64,000 nt of DNA from G020353115 sp964640125 (GCA_964640125.1 CAZXGG010000004.1:21900-85899), one strand, 5' to 3'; counted from the stretch's first letter, positions 43,519 through 53,256 are shown. Notes: generated by a model from the letters alone, not told the origin. Made by a program: numbers and translations.

Positions 43519-45948
43519 ATGAATCATCAATCCTTACCATTACGGCTTTCTCTTTTTCTGATTATCATTTTATTGGGGTCATATACGGTTCCATGCCAGA
43601 CTAATTTGACCTATCAGGTTCCGCCAAAAGGGATTGTGGATATTGTAGAAGCTCCTCCCACACCCTCTATTGTGTTCAATCATGGTTATGATATGCTGGC
43701 TATTCTCGACAGAGCCAGTTTGCCGTCCATTGAGGATCTTTCAAATCCCGAATTACGCATCGGCGGGACAAGGATTGATCCCGTGACCAATGGGCGAAGC
43801 AGGTCCCGTTACTACACGGGTATAACAATTAAAAAAATTGACGGTTCCGGTGAATCCCGGTTGAAAGGACTGCCACAAAAACCGAAAATCGGAAATTTTT
43901 CCTGGTCCCCGGATGATCAGCATATTGCCTTCACGTTGATTACAACAGGGGGTATTGAACTCTGGCTTTCATCGGCTCCTGATTGGCAAGCCAGGAAATT
44001 GACGGATTACATGCTGAACCAGACAATGCTTTACCGGTTTCTTTGGCTCCCCGACAGCAAAGAAATTATTGCAGGTATTGTTGTTCCGGAAAGAGGAGAT
44101 CCACCGGTTAAATCACCTGTACCGGAAGGGCCGGTTATTCAGGAGACGGTTGGTAAAATGGCTGCAGTCCGAACATACCAGGACCTGTTAGAAAACCGGA
44201 ATGACGAAGAAATTTTTGAATATTATACCACTTCACAATTGATAAGAATCGGTTTGGAAGGGGAGGCTGTCTTTATCGGTGAACCCGGAATGTATGCCAG
44301 CGTAAGTGTTTCTCCGGATGGAACCTATATTCTGGTGGAACAGATCAAAAAGCCTTTCTCTTATCTCGTACCTTATAACCGCTTTCCTCAAACGGTTGAA
44401 ATATGGGATATGCAAGGCAATTTGGTACATCAGTTAGCCAACATTCCGTTAACGGAAGACATTCCGAAAGGATTTGATGCTGTACAGACAGGCCCCCGGT
44501 ATTTTAGCTGGCGGTCTGACGTCCCCGCTACGGTATGTTGGGTGGAGGCTCAGGATGACGGTGATCCCCAAAAAGAAGCTGAAATACGGGACAAGGTGTT
44601 TGCCCTTGAAGCACCCTTTTCAGGAGCGCCCGGGGAATTAATGACCACAAAATTGCGGTTTGCAGGAATAACCTGGGGGAATGAAAATTTTGCCCTGGTG
44701 ACAGAGTATTGGAGGAAAACCCGACAAGTAGTCACCAGCTCCTTTGATCCTGCCGCTGGGGAGATGACAAAAAAGATAATCTTTGATCGTTCCATGGAAG
44801 ACCGCTATACCGATCCCGGTTCTTTTGTCACAATTGATAACGAGTATGGCCGGAATGTACTCCTGTTTACCGATAAGGGTAAATCGCTCTACCTTTCAGG
44901 ACGTGGTGCTTCTCCGGAAGGAAACCGTCCATTCCTTGACAAATATACCATTTCAACAGGGGGAACCACCAGGCTCTGGAGATCAGAAGCTCCATACTAT
45001 GAATCTTTCGAAGAATTTATTGATGAGAAGAAGGGGATAATCTTAACAAATCGCCAATCTGTAGCCGAACCGCCCAATTATTTCCTGAGAAATCTCAGAA
45101 ATAATAAATTAACCCGGATAACCCAGATGGAACACCCATATCCTCAGTTGAAAGATGTAAAAAAGGAACTGGTTAAATACGAGAGAAAGGATGGTGTACA
45201 ACTAACCTTTGAGTTGTATTTACCCGCCGGGTATACTCCTGAGGATGGACCTCTTCCTACACTGCTATGGGCCTATCCACGTGAATATAAGAGTGCTGCA
45301 AGTGCCAGTCAGGTTAGCGGCTCTCCCTATACATTTACTTACGTCAGCTCAACTTCGGCTCTGCTGTTTGTTACGCAGGGGTATGCAATTCTTAACAATG
45401 CAGCATTTCCGATCGTTGGAGAGGGTGATGAGGAGCCCAATGATACATTTATTGAGCAACTTGTAGCCAATGCTGCTGCTGCTATCGACAAGGCGGTAGA
45501 AATGGGCGTTACGGACAGGGAAAGGGTTGCTGTTGGTGGTCACTCATATGGTGCATTTATGACCGCAAATTTACTGGCACATTCCGACCTGTTTGCTGCC
45601 GGAATTGCCAGGAGCGGAGCCTATAACCGGACGCTTACTCCATTCGGATTCCAGGCTGAACCGCGAACCTATTGGGAAGCCCCTGACATTTATTATAACA
45701 TGTCACCCTTCATGCATGCCGATCAGGTGAAAACCCCCATTTTATTGATACATGGTATCGCCGATAATAACTCGGGAACATTTCCAATCCAGAGTGAGCG
45801 GTTTTACAGCGCCCTGAAAGGACACGGCGCCACTGCAAGACTGGTTATGTTGCCTCATGAAAGCCATGGTTACCAAGCAAGAGAGTCCGTTTTGCATATG
45901 TTATGGGAATCCTGCCAATGGCTTGAAAAATATGTGAAGAATAAATAA
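43519..45948 (+). CDS. Secreted S9-family serine peptidase (glutamyl endopeptidase-like, S9D)
   Basis: The 809-residue exported protease has a signal peptide (MNHQSLPLRLSLFLIIILLGSYTVPCQ). An N-terminal beta-propeller-like region follows (about 60-540), then the alpha/beta-hydrolase domain. The triad is Ser676 in AVGGHSYGAF, Asp749 in HGIADNNSG and His783 in LPHESHGYQ. The closest pattern is the S9D group (glutamyl endopeptidases) of Bacteroidota. It likely degrades peptides in the periplasm. Confidence 0.9.
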   Translation: MNHQSLPLRLSLFLIIILLGSYTVPCQTNLTYQVPPKGIVDIVEAPPTPSIVFNHGYDMLAILDRASLPSIEDLSNPELRIGGTRIDPVTNGRSRSRYYTGITIKKIDGSGESRLKGLPQKPKIGNFSWSPDDQHIAFTLITTGGIELWLSSAPDWQARKLTDYMLNQTMLYRFLWLPDSKEIIAGIVVPERGDPPVKSPVPEGPVIQETVGKMAAVRTYQDLLENRNDEEIFEYYTTSQLIRIGLEGEAVFIGEPGMYASVSVSPDGTYILVEQIKKPFSYLVPYNRFPQTVEIWDMQGNLVHQLANIPLTEDIPKGFDAVQTGPRYFSWRSDVPATVCWVEAQDDGDPQKEAEIRDKVFALEAPFSGAPGELMTTKLRFAGITWGNENFALVTEYWRKTRQVVTSSFDPAAGEMTKKIIFDRSMEDRYTDPGSFVTIDNEYGRNVLLFTDKGKSLYLSGRGASPEGNRPFLDKYTISTGGTTRLWRSEAPYYESFEEFIDEKKGIILTNRQSVAEPPNYFLRNLRNNKLTRITQMEHPYPQLKDVKKELVKYERKDGVQLTFELYLPAGYTPEDGPLPTLLWAYPREYKSAASASQVSGSPYTFTYVSSTSALLFVTQGYAILNNAAFPIVGEGDEEPNDTFIEQLVANAAAAIDKAVEMGVTDRERVAVGGHSYGAFMTANLLAHSDLFAAGIARSGAYNRTLTPFGFQAEPRTYWEAPDIYYNMSPFMHADQVKTPILLIHGIADNNSGTFPIQSERFYSALKGHGATARLVMLPHESHGYQARESVLHMLWESCQWLEKYVKNK

Positions 45949-45982
45949 TTCCCGTAAATTTTTTTCAATTTAAATATATGCC

Positions 45983-45990
45983 TACATTTG
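45983..45990 (+). promoter_or_regulatory. -7 element of the leu operon promoter
   Basis: TACATTTG matches TAnnTTTG exactly. The region 19-21 nt upstream is a poly-T tract near 45960, a weak -33. Transcription would start about 7 bases later and run through the leader peptide. Confidence 0.5.
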
Positions 45991-46016
45991 TCCATTCAAT
46001 AAAGAAGAAATTAAAC

Positions 46017-46076
46017 ATGACGAATTCCATTCTCTCCCTAATTATTATCGACATTCTTTTTGGAATGTTAGGGTGA
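46017..46076 (+). CDS. Ile/Leu leader peptide of the leu operon attenuator
   Basis: A 19-codon ORF, MTNSILSLIIIDILFGMLG, then TGA. Five Ile and four Leu among 19 residues, with three Ile in a row, mark it as a sensor of charged tRNA-Ile/tRNA-Leu. It lies just upstream of the alternative hairpins that precede leuA, and is too short to appear in routine gene calling. An AG-rich stretch sits before the ATG. Confidence 0.82.
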   Translation: MTNSILSLIIIDILFGMLG

Positions 46077-46083
46077 GAATGGT
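46072..46083 (+). promoter_or_regulatory. Antiterminator arm overlapping the leader stop codon
   Basis: GGTGAGAATGGT is nearly identical to the 3' arm of the downstream terminator (GGTGAGAACGGT) and can pair (one G-U) with that terminator's 5' arm at 46110-46121. A ribosome stalled on the Ile/Leu codons would leave this arm free and prevent termination; a ribosome at the stop codon would cover it. Confidence 0.8.
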
Positions 46084-46108
46084 ACAGGTAAAAATTAAAT
46101 CATTTAGC

Positions 46109-46143
46109 AACCGTTCTCACCTGGTGAGAACGGTTTTTTTTTT
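46109..46143 (+). terminator. Attenuator terminator of the leu operon
   Basis: A perfect 11-bp stem (AACCGTTCTCA/TGAGAACGGTT), loop CCTGG, and ten consecutive T starting at 46134. The strong intrinsic terminator lies 155 bases upstream of leuA, inside the leader transcript. Confidence 0.9.
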
Positions 46144-46297
46144 GGCGGGATGTGCCAATTAATAAATAAACTAATAGCTGAGAACGAGCAATCGATTGAC
46201 GAACAATTGAAGTACCAACAAATCAATGATTCGTAAATCGTAAATCAAATGTTTAATAATAGCCGATAAGAATACAAAAACCTAATCCCTTAACAAC

Positions 46298-47791
46298 ATG
46301 GAAGAAAAAGTATATGTGTTTGATACAACCCTTCGGGACGGAGAGCAGGTTCCGGGATGCCAATTGAATACAATTGAAAAAATTGAAGTTGCCAGGGCGC
46401 TCGAATTATTGGGAGTGGATGTCATCGAAGCAGGATTTCCCATCTCCAGTCCGGGCGATTTTAAATCCGTAGTTGAAATATCTAAAGTGGTCCGGGAACC
46501 GGTAATTTGTGGTCTAACCCGGGCAGTTCGTAAAGATATTGAAGTAGCAGCTGAAGCTCTTGAGCATGCTAATCGAAAACGAATACACACGGGCATCGGT
46601 ACCTCATTTTATCACATTAATTATAAGCTGAATTCAACTCAGGAAGAGGTCCTGGAGAGAGCCATTGATTGTGTGAAATATGCCAGGAGATTTGTCGAAG
46701 ATGTCGAATTCTATGCTGAAGATGCAGGAAGAACCGAGCATGAATACCTTGCCAGGGTAATTGAAGCGGTTATTAAAGCCGGTGCAACGGTTGTAAACAT
46801 TCCGGATACCACAGGATATTGCCTTCCCTCGGACTACGGGGAGAAGATAAAATACCTCATGGAGAATGTAAAGGGGATCGATAAGGTAATCGTGTCCACT
46901 CATTGTCATAACGACCTGGGGATGGCAACAGCCAATACCATTGCAGCGGTAATGAATGGCGCACGACAGGTGGAAGTAACCATTAACGGCATCGGTGAAC
47001 GGGCTGGCAATACTTCTCTTGAGGAAGTGATCATGATCCTGCATAGTCACTCCGATTTGAACCTCACCACCGGTATCAACCCGAAAAGGATTTATGGTAT
47101 AAGCCGGTTGGTATCTTCACTGATGAACATGCCTGTGCAGCCCAACAAAGCCATTGTCGGCCGAAATGCATTTGCCCACTCTTCAGGGATTCACCAGGAT
47201 GGTGTTCTTAAACGACGTGAAAACTATGAGATTATCGACCCGAAGGATGTTGGGGTTAAGCAATCATCCATTGTTCTTACCGCAAGAAGTGGAAGAGCAG
47301 CATTGAAGCACCGGCTGGAAGTCCTTGGATATAAACTTTCGAAAGAGAAACTGGACATGATCTATAAAAAATTTCTTATCCTTGCGGATAAGAAAAAAGA
47401 TGTAAAGGATGAGGATCTGGAGGTTCTGATCGGTAATACCCGAAAGGATGAACGCAACATGAACCTGGAATTGTTGCAGGTTGTATGCGGCAGCTCTACT
47501 GTTCCGATGGCTACTGTCAGAATCAATTACAATGGAGAGGTGCTTTCCGCAACCGCTTCCGGTAATGGACCCATTGACGCCTCGTTTTCAGCTGTAAAAC
47601 AATTGATTAAACGGAAGGTTCGTCTTGAAGAATTTCTTATTCAGGCAATTACGATGGGGAGTGATGACATCGGGAAGGTGCATGTTCAGATTGAAAACAG
47701 GGAAAAACTCTATTATGGGTTTTCAGCCAATGTCGATATCGTTACTGCTTCGGTGGAAGCATTCCTTGATGCCCTGTCAAAAATAGCATAA
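46298..47791 (+). CDS. leuA: 2-isopropylmalate synthase
   Basis: The enzyme condenses 2-oxoisovalerate and acetyl-CoA, the first committed step to leucine. The 497 residues show the DRE-TIM signature FDTTLRDGEQVPGC at the N-terminus, the metal site STHCHNDLGMATAN, and the KALKHRLEVLGYKLSKEKL linker (reading AALKHRLEVLGY here). A C-terminal LeuA regulatory domain follows (from about 380), the usual site of leucine feedback. It leads the leuA-leuC-leuD-leuB operon under the Ile/Leu attenuator. (R)-citramalate synthase is a family alternative, but the operon context favours LeuA. Confidence 0.92.
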   Translation: MEEKVYVFDTTLRDGEQVPGCQLNTIEKIEVARALELLGVDVIEAGFPISSPGDFKSVVEISKVVREPVICGLTRAVRKDIEVAAEALEHANRKRIHTGIGTSFYHINYKLNSTQEEVLERAIDCVKYARRFVEDVEFYAEDAGRTEHEYLARVIEAVIKAGATVVNIPDTTGYCLPSDYGEKIKYLMENVKGIDKVIVSTHCHNDLGMATANTIAAVMNGARQVEVTINGIGERAGNTSLEEVIMILHSHSDLNLTTGINPKRIYGISRLVSSLMNMPVQPNKAIVGRNAFAHSSGIHQDGVLKRRENYEIIDPKDVGVKQSSIVLTARSGRAALKHRLEVLGYKLSKEKLDMIYKKFLILADKKKDVKDEDLEVLIGNTRKDERNMNLELLQVVCGSSTVPMATVRINYNGEVLSATASGNGPIDASFSAVKQLIKRKVRLEEFLIQAITMGSDDIGKVHVQIENREKLYYGFSANVDIVTASVEAFLDALSKIA

Positions 47792-47796
47792 ACGAA

Positions 47797-49209
47797 TTGC
47801 TCTATGCGGTGAAACCAAAAACCTTATTCGATAAAATATGGGATGCCCACATTGTAAAACAGATTGAGGGGGAACCCGGTGTACTTTATATTGATCGGCA
47901 TTTCGTTCATGAAGTCACCAGCCCACAGGCTTTTGCGGGACTGGAGAAGCGTAAAATAAAGGTATTCAGGCCCGATCAGACCCTTGCAACAGCGGATCAC
48001 AATGTGCCTACCAAAGATCAACACCTCCCGATCAGGGAAGAACAATCCCATAACCAGGTGAAGAAATTGCAGGAAAACTGCGAACGCTATGGAATTACCC
48101 TGTATGGACTGAACCATCCTTACCAGGGAATTGTTCATGTGATCGGACCTGAACTGGGGATCACACAGCCCGGGATGACCATTGTATGCGGTGATAGCCA
48201 TACTTCAACTCACGGAGCATTGGGTTGTGTGGCATTTGGCATCGGGACCAGTGAAGTGGAAATGGTCCTTGCCAGTCAGTCCGTTCTTCAATCCAAATCC
48301 CGAAACATGCGAATTACCATTGATGGGAAGCTTGGGAAATGTGTAACTTCCAAAGACGTTATCCTTTATATTATATCCAAACTATCCGCCAGTGGGGGGA
48401 CAGGACATTTTATTGAATATGCAGGGAGTACTATCCGGGATCTGTCGATGGAGGCCAGAATGACCATCTGTAACATGAGTATTGAAATGGGAGCCAGAGG
48501 TGGATTAATCGCTCCGGATCAAAAGACATTTGATTATATCAAAAACAGGCCGTTTGCCCCCAAAGGGAAGGAGTTTGAAAGAGCAGTAGCCCGCTGGAGT
48601 GAACTGAAAACTGATGATGGGGCTCATATTGATAAGGAGTATTTTTTTGAAGCGGAAGAGGTAGAACCCATGATCACCTATGGAACAAATCCGGGTATGG
48701 GTATTGGGATCACGGAGAAAATACCTACTATGGAATCCATCCTGCCAGAGAACCGGTCCTCTTTCTCCAGGTCACTCGAATACATGGGAATAGAATCGGG
48801 GTCCAGCCTGTTAGGGAACCCCGTGGATTATGTTTTTATCGGAAGCTGCACCAACGGAAGGATAGAAGATTTTCGGTTGTTCACCAACCTGGTTAAGGGG
48901 AAAAAAAGAGAAGCTGAGACAACAGTCTGGCTGGTTCCGGGCTCCAAACTGGTCGAACAGCAGATCATAAGTGAAGGGCTGGATAAGATTATGGAAGAAG
49001 CAGGTTTTGAATTGAGACAACCCGGATGCTCAGCCTGCCTGGCAATGAACGAAGATAAAGTACCGGCAGGAAAATATGCCATCGCCACATCCAACCGGAA
49101 TTTTGAAGGGAGGCAAGGTCCCGGAGCAAGAACCTTTCTTGCCAGTCCCCTTGTGGCAGCGGCTGCAGCGGTAACAGGAAAAATCACCAATCCGGCCGAT
49201 CTGGTTTAA
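47797..49209 (+). CDS. leuC: 3-isopropylmalate dehydratase, large subunit
   Basis: LeuC with LeuD isomerises 2- to 3-isopropylmalate through a [4Fe-4S] cluster. The 470 residues show KTLFDKIWDAHIV, the substrate loop TIVCGDSHTSTHGALGCVAFGIGTSEVE, and the cluster cysteines in VFIGSCTNGR and QPGCSACLAMN. No ATG fits; translation starts at TTG 47797 or GTG 47809 (GTG gives VKPKTLFDKIW, close to the family start). It follows leuA by only five bases. Confidence 0.94.
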   Translation: MLYAVKPKTLFDKIWDAHIVKQIEGEPGVLYIDRHFVHEVTSPQAFAGLEKRKIKVFRPDQTLATADHNVPTKDQHLPIREEQSHNQVKKLQENCERYGITLYGLNHPYQGIVHVIGPELGITQPGMTIVCGDSHTSTHGALGCVAFGIGTSEVEMVLASQSVLQSKSRNMRITIDGKLGKCVTSKDVILYIISKLSASGGTGHFIEYAGSTIRDLSMEARMTICNMSIEMGARGGLIAPDQKTFDYIKNRPFAPKGKEFERAVARWSELKTDDGAHIDKEYFFEAEEVEPMITYGTNPGMGIGITEKIPTMESILPENRSSFSRSLEYMGIESGSSLLGNPVDYVFIGSCTNGRIEDFRLFTNLVKGKKREAETTVWLVPGSKLVEQQIISEGLDKIMEEAGFELRQPGCSACLAMNEDKVPAGKYAIATSNRNFEGRQGPGARTFLASPLVAAAAAVTGKITNPADLV

Positions 49210-49331
49210 TCCACCAAAGAGCGGATGAGGATCAAATTCCCTGCCCCTTGGGGCGAAAACAAGTTCCATTTGATACCCCGTCTGCTTTTAGCGTGGTAGT
49301 TCATTTTTTATTACATTCACTGAAAAGTTCT

Positions 49332-49928
49332 ATGACAGAAAAGGGAAAATTTATCACCATCGTATCAACCTGCGTCCCGATACCGGTTGAGAATATAGAT
49401 ACCGACCAGATCATTCCTGCCAGGTATCTGAAAGCAACAAGCCGTGATGGTTTTGGAGAAAACCTCTTCAGGGACTGGCGATTTCTCCCCAATGGAGACC
49501 CCAATCCGGAGTTTGTGCTCAATATCCCTGCCTTTACAGGCAGGATCCTGGTATCCGGCAAAAACTTCGGTAGCGGTTCAAGCAGGGAACACGCTGCGTG
49601 GGCAATTTATGATTACGGATTCAGGGTGGTGGTTTCCAGCTCTTTTGCAGATATATTCAGCAACAATGCCCTGAATAATGGACTGCTCCCTGTCCGGGTT
49701 TCTGCTCCATTCCTCCAAAATCTTTTTGAGGAAGTGATGTATAATCCCGGGATTCTGGTTAAGATTGACCTTGTAAAACAGGAAATTTCAATTCCTGACA
49801 GGGACAAGAGTGAGTGGTTCGATATTAATCCTTACAAAAAGAGCTGTCTGATAAACGGTTACGATGATATCGACTACCTGTTAAGCATAAAGAAAGAGAT
49901 AACCGAATTTGAAAAGAAGAGCCTATGA
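49332..49928 (+). CDS. leuD: 3-isopropylmalate dehydratase, small subunit
   Basis: LeuD completes the isomerase active site. From the ATG at 49332 the protein has 198 residues, the family length. It shows VPIPVENIDTDQIIPARYLK at the N-terminus and the signature GKNFGSGSSREHAAWAIYDYGF. An ATG at 49248 would add 28 residues unlike the family and was rejected. Its stop codon overlaps the leuB start by four bases (ATGA). Confidence 0.95.
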   Translation: MTEKGKFITIVSTCVPIPVENIDTDQIIPARYLKATSRDGFGENLFRDWRFLPNGDPNPEFVLNIPAFTGRILVSGKNFGSGSSREHAAWAIYDYGFRVVVSSSFADIFSNNALNNGLLPVRVSAPFLQNLFEEVMYNPGILVKIDLVKQEISIPDRDKSEWFDINPYKKSCLINGYDDIDYLLSIKKEITEFEKKSL

Positions 49929-50992
49929 ATTGGAATGTTGGCATATTACCGGGTGATGGCATCGGGCCCGAAATTATGGAACAGGCGAAAAAAATCCTGT
50001 TGGCAGTAGAGAAAATGGGGAACCATGCGTTTCACTGTGAAGAGGGGTACATCGGCGGAGTTGCTATTGATCGAACAGGGAATCCTTTTCCAGACGAAAC
50101 CTATGAGTTGTGTAAACGATCCGATGCGGTATTGTTTGGTGCCATTGGAGAGCCAAAATATGACCATGATCCAAAAGCAAAGATCAGACCAGAACAGGGA
50201 CTTCTTGCGATGAGAAAGAAATTGGGACTGTTTGCTAATATCCGACCTGTGAGGAGCTTCCGTTCACTGGCACAAAAATCACCACTGCGAAGCGACCTGA
50301 TTGACAACATTGATTTTGTAGTTATCCGGGAATTGACGGGTGGTATCTATTTTGGTGAACCGCGGGGCAGATCGGAAGATGGCAAAACAGCGTTTGATAC
50401 CTGCCTCTATACCCGGGATGAGGTGCATAGGATCCTTGAACTTGCTTTTACTTATGCGCGGAACAGAAAGAATAAGGTTACGGTTGTTGACAAAGCCAAT
50501 GTGCTGGCTACATCGAGGTTGTGGAGAGAAACGGCACAGAAACTCCACGCAGAAAACAGTGATATTCAAATGGAATACATGTTTGTTGACAATGCAGCCA
50601 TGCAACTGATACAATATCCGAAACAGTTTGATGTGATTGTGACAGAGAATATGTTTGGAGATATCCTCACCGATGAAGCCAGTGTGATTACGGGTTCACT
50701 GGGATTATTGCCTTCGGCATCGGTTGGTTTACTTACATCGGTTTTTGAACCGATCCATGGCTCTTATCCGCAGGCAGCAGGTAAAAACATTGCCAATCCG
50801 CTGGGCATGATCCTCTCAACTGCCTTGATGCTGGATGTTGCATTTAACCTGCATGCCGAATCTGATCGCATTGTTGAGGCTGTTGAGAAATCACTGGAAG
50901 AGGGAGTTGTTACGGAGGATATTGCTGATCAAAAACCCTACTCAACCTCGGAAGTGGGAGACTGGGTAGCAGGTTATATTCAGCCGAAATGA
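49925..50992 (+). CDS. leuB: 3-isopropylmalate dehydrogenase
   Basis: LeuB oxidises and decarboxylates 3-isopropylmalate with NAD+. The 355 residues show ILPGDGIGPEIMEQAKKIL, the substrate-binding RPEQGLLAMRKKLGLFANIRPV, ELTGGIYFGEPR, and the metal-binding segment NMFGDILTDEASVITGSLGLLPSAS. It overlaps leuD by four bases and is the last clear leu gene of the operon. Confidence 0.97.
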   Translation: MNWNVGILPGDGIGPEIMEQAKKILLAVEKMGNHAFHCEEGYIGGVAIDRTGNPFPDETYELCKRSDAVLFGAIGEPKYDHDPKAKIRPEQGLLAMRKKLGLFANIRPVRSFRSLAQKSPLRSDLIDNIDFVVIRELTGGIYFGEPRGRSEDGKTAFDTCLYTRDEVHRILELAFTYARNRKNKVTVVDKANVLATSRLWRETAQKLHAENSDIQMEYMFVDNAAMQLIQYPKQFDVIVTENMFGDILTDEASVITGSLGLLPSASVGLLTSVFEPIHGSYPQAAGKNIANPLGMILSTALMLDVAFNLHAESDRIVEAVEKSLEEGVVTEDIADQKPYSTSEVGDWVAGYIQPK

Positions 50993-51042
50993 TATTTAAT
51001 TACTATTTTTAATGTTTAATTTTTCCATAAAGACTTCACATT

Positions 51043-51993
51043 ATGGAGTTACAATTTCCTGCCCTGAAAGATGTGGAACTGGCGCGTCAGAGAATTCAAC
51101 CTTATATCAACCTGACACCTGTACTTACAAGCCGGAGTATTAACAGGATCACCGGGTCAGAAATATTCTTTAAATGTGAGAATTTCCAGAAGGTAGGTGC
51201 ATTCAAATTTCGGGGTGCAACCAATGCAATATTCTCCCTGTCTGATGCTGAAGCGGCCCGTGGAGTAGCCACTCATTCATCCGGGAACCATGCTGCTGCG
51301 CTGGCACTGGCAGCGCAATTGAGGGGGATCAAATCCTATATTGTGATGCCGGATAGCTCACCAAACATCAAGAAGCTGGCAGTGAAAGGATACGGTGCAG
51401 AGATCACTTATTGTAAATCCACACTTGAATCAAGAGAAGAGACGTTACAGCGGGTGGTAGAAAAAACAGATGCTTTGTTTATCCACCCCTTTAATGATGT
51501 TCGTGTGATCAGCGGTCAGGGCACCGCTTCAATGGAGTTGCTGGAGGTGGTGGATGACCTCGATTATATCATTGCCCCGGTCGGGGGGGGGGGAATGATC
51601 TGCGGAACGGCTACTGTTATTCATGAGAAAAAACCACAGATAAAGGTTATTGCAGCCGAACCTGAAAATGCGGATGATGCATACCGGTCATTCAAAACAG
51701 GAACCCTGCATCCCTCTGTCAATCCCAATACCATTGCTGATGGATTACTCACATCACTCAGCCCCTTAACCTTCGGGATAATCCGTGAGAAGGTTCATGA
51801 CATCATCACTGCCTCTGAGGATCAGATCGTTGAAGCGATGAGAATGATCTGGGAACGCATGAAGATCATCATTGAGCCATCCTCGGCAGTCGCACTTGCC
51901 ATCGTGTTGAGCAATCGAGAGCGGTTTAAAAATAAACGGTTGGGAATAATGCTCACCGGCGGGAACGTAGACCTTGACCACCTGCCTTTTTAA
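51043..51993 (+). CDS. PLP-dependent threonine/serine dehydratase or serine racemase (fold type II)
   Basis: The 316-residue enzyme has the PLP lysine in FQKVGAFKFRGA (Lys55), the Ser/His loop SSGNHAAALALAAQLRG and the glycine loop PVGGGGMICG, which binds the cofactor phosphate. There is no C-terminal ACT domain, so it is a catabolic-type or unregulated enzyme rather than biosynthetic IlvA. The location 50 bases after leuB suggests a supply of 2-oxobutyrate for isoleucine, or simple proximity; substrate preference (Thr, Ser, racemisation) cannot be read. An 11-G tract encodes VGGGG. Confidence 0.82.
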   Translation: MELQFPALKDVELARQRIQPYINLTPVLTSRSINRITGSEIFFKCENFQKVGAFKFRGATNAIFSLSDAEAARGVATHSSGNHAAALALAAQLRGIKSYIVMPDSSPNIKKLAVKGYGAEITYCKSTLESREETLQRVVEKTDALFIHPFNDVRVISGQGTASMELLEVVDDLDYIIAPVGGGGMICGTATVIHEKKPQIKVIAAEPENADDAYRSFKTGTLHPSVNPNTIADGLLTSLSPLTFGIIREKVHDIITASEDQIVEAMRMIWERMKIIIEPSSAVALAIVLSNRERFKNKRLGIMLTGGNVDLDHLPF

Positions 51994-53114
51994 ATGCCAA
52001 ACCTGCAACTTACCGGAAAGTGGTCTGAATAATCAACACGTACCGCTTCAAACCCTCCGGATTGCAGATTGCGACTGTGTAATATGTAATCAATCCGGTA
52101 AGAGGGGAACATTCCGGAATACGTATTACCAATGCCCAATCCCGATTCAATGAATGCATCCACCAGATCTCCCTTGATCTTATGGTAGGTATAGGAAACC
52201 GGTGTGTCATTGAAATCACCGCATACAATAACCGGCCAGGGCGATTCACGGATGTGACCGGAAAGGATTTCGGCCTGGTGAGCCCTTTTGCGGAAAGCAT
52301 ATATCAACCGGGAGGAAATGTCTTTGATTTCATTCACTGTCTCTTCCTCCCCCGAATTTAGCATCTTCATCAGGTCATACTCTCTCTTCCGCAATCGGAT
52401 GGACTGCAAATGGGTATTGTATATCCGTATGGTATCGTTGTGAATTTTCAGGTCGGTAAAGATCGCCAGGTTGTGTGTGCCGGGAAACCTGAGTTCACCC
52501 CTGTTTACAATCGGGAAAATACTCAGCGTGGCAATCCCATACTTACCGCTTAAACTACTGCCAATTGAATAGGCAATATGCGAATAACAATATGTTCCGG
52601 TTCCATCCTTGCGGGAAAGGGAGGAAATATCCCCCTCCACCGGTGTATAGATTTCCTGAAGACAGAGAATCCCGGGATCGGTATCTTCGATCAGGTCAAA
52701 AATCATCTCCCTTGCAGCAGGATTATCGGACCATTGATAGAAATTAAACAAACGCACGTTATAGGAGAGAAATGCAATGGACTCCTGCCGGACAAGTGTG
52801 TCTCCATGGATAGTATCATTGCTACTTTCAAAAGGATCTCTCTTCTCAAAAAAGGGAATTTGAATAAAATTCCGGATGTGCCCTGATCCCAGAAGTATGG
52901 TCAAAATAGAAATTAAAACGAATTTATTCTTCCGAAAGATCCACAGGATAACCATCAACAGATTGAGGAGTAACAGGATGGGGTAAGCCAGACCGAAAAA
53001 AGCAAGGAGCCAGAAATCCTCCGGACTGATATATACAGATAGATATGCCAGTAGAAGAGATCCTGCAATAACACAATTCAGGAGGAGTAGCGTTTTTTTT
53101 ACTGCTTTTTTCAA
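51990..53114 (-). CDS. Endonuclease/exonuclease/phosphatase (EEP)-family membrane-anchored hydrolase
   Basis: The 374-residue protein has two to three N-terminal membrane segments (about 7-95) followed by an EEP domain (about 115-374). Motifs are SYNVRLFNF, CLQEIYTP (metal Glu), IYNTHLQSIRLR, VICGDFNDTPVSYTY (GDFND), and YSDHFPVSCRF (catalytic SDH). Family members are nucleases, phosphatases or lipid phosphodiesterases; the role in Bacteroidota is unknown. It converges on the PLP enzyme gene (4-base overlap). Confidence 0.88.
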   Translation of the reverse strand: MKKAVKKTLLLLNCVIAGSLLLAYLSVYISPEDFWLLAFFGLAYPILLLLNLLMVILWIFRKNKFVLISILTILLGSGHIRNFIQIPFFEKRDPFESSNDTIHGDTLVRQESIAFLSYNVRLFNFYQWSDNPAAREMIFDLIEDTDPGILCLQEIYTPVEGDISSLSRKDGTGTYCYSHIAYSIGSSLSGKYGIATLSIFPIVNRGELRFPGTHNLAIFTDLKIHNDTIRIYNTHLQSIRLRKREYDLMKMLNSGEEETVNEIKDISSRLIYAFRKRAHQAEILSGHIRESPWPVIVCGDFNDTPVSYTYHKIKGDLVDAFIESGLGIGNTYSGMFPSYRIDYILHSRNLQSGGFEAVRVDYSDHFPVSCRFGI

Positions 53115-53256
53115 ATGATACGGAATGGAACAAGACTAATTTACGAAACGTCGGGGGAAAAGGGATTTAACCGGGGATAATTTTTATTAACGGTAATATT
53201 AACAGGATAAGCGGCACTTTTTGGAGTAGGAGAGTGATTATTTACCCGAAAGGGGC

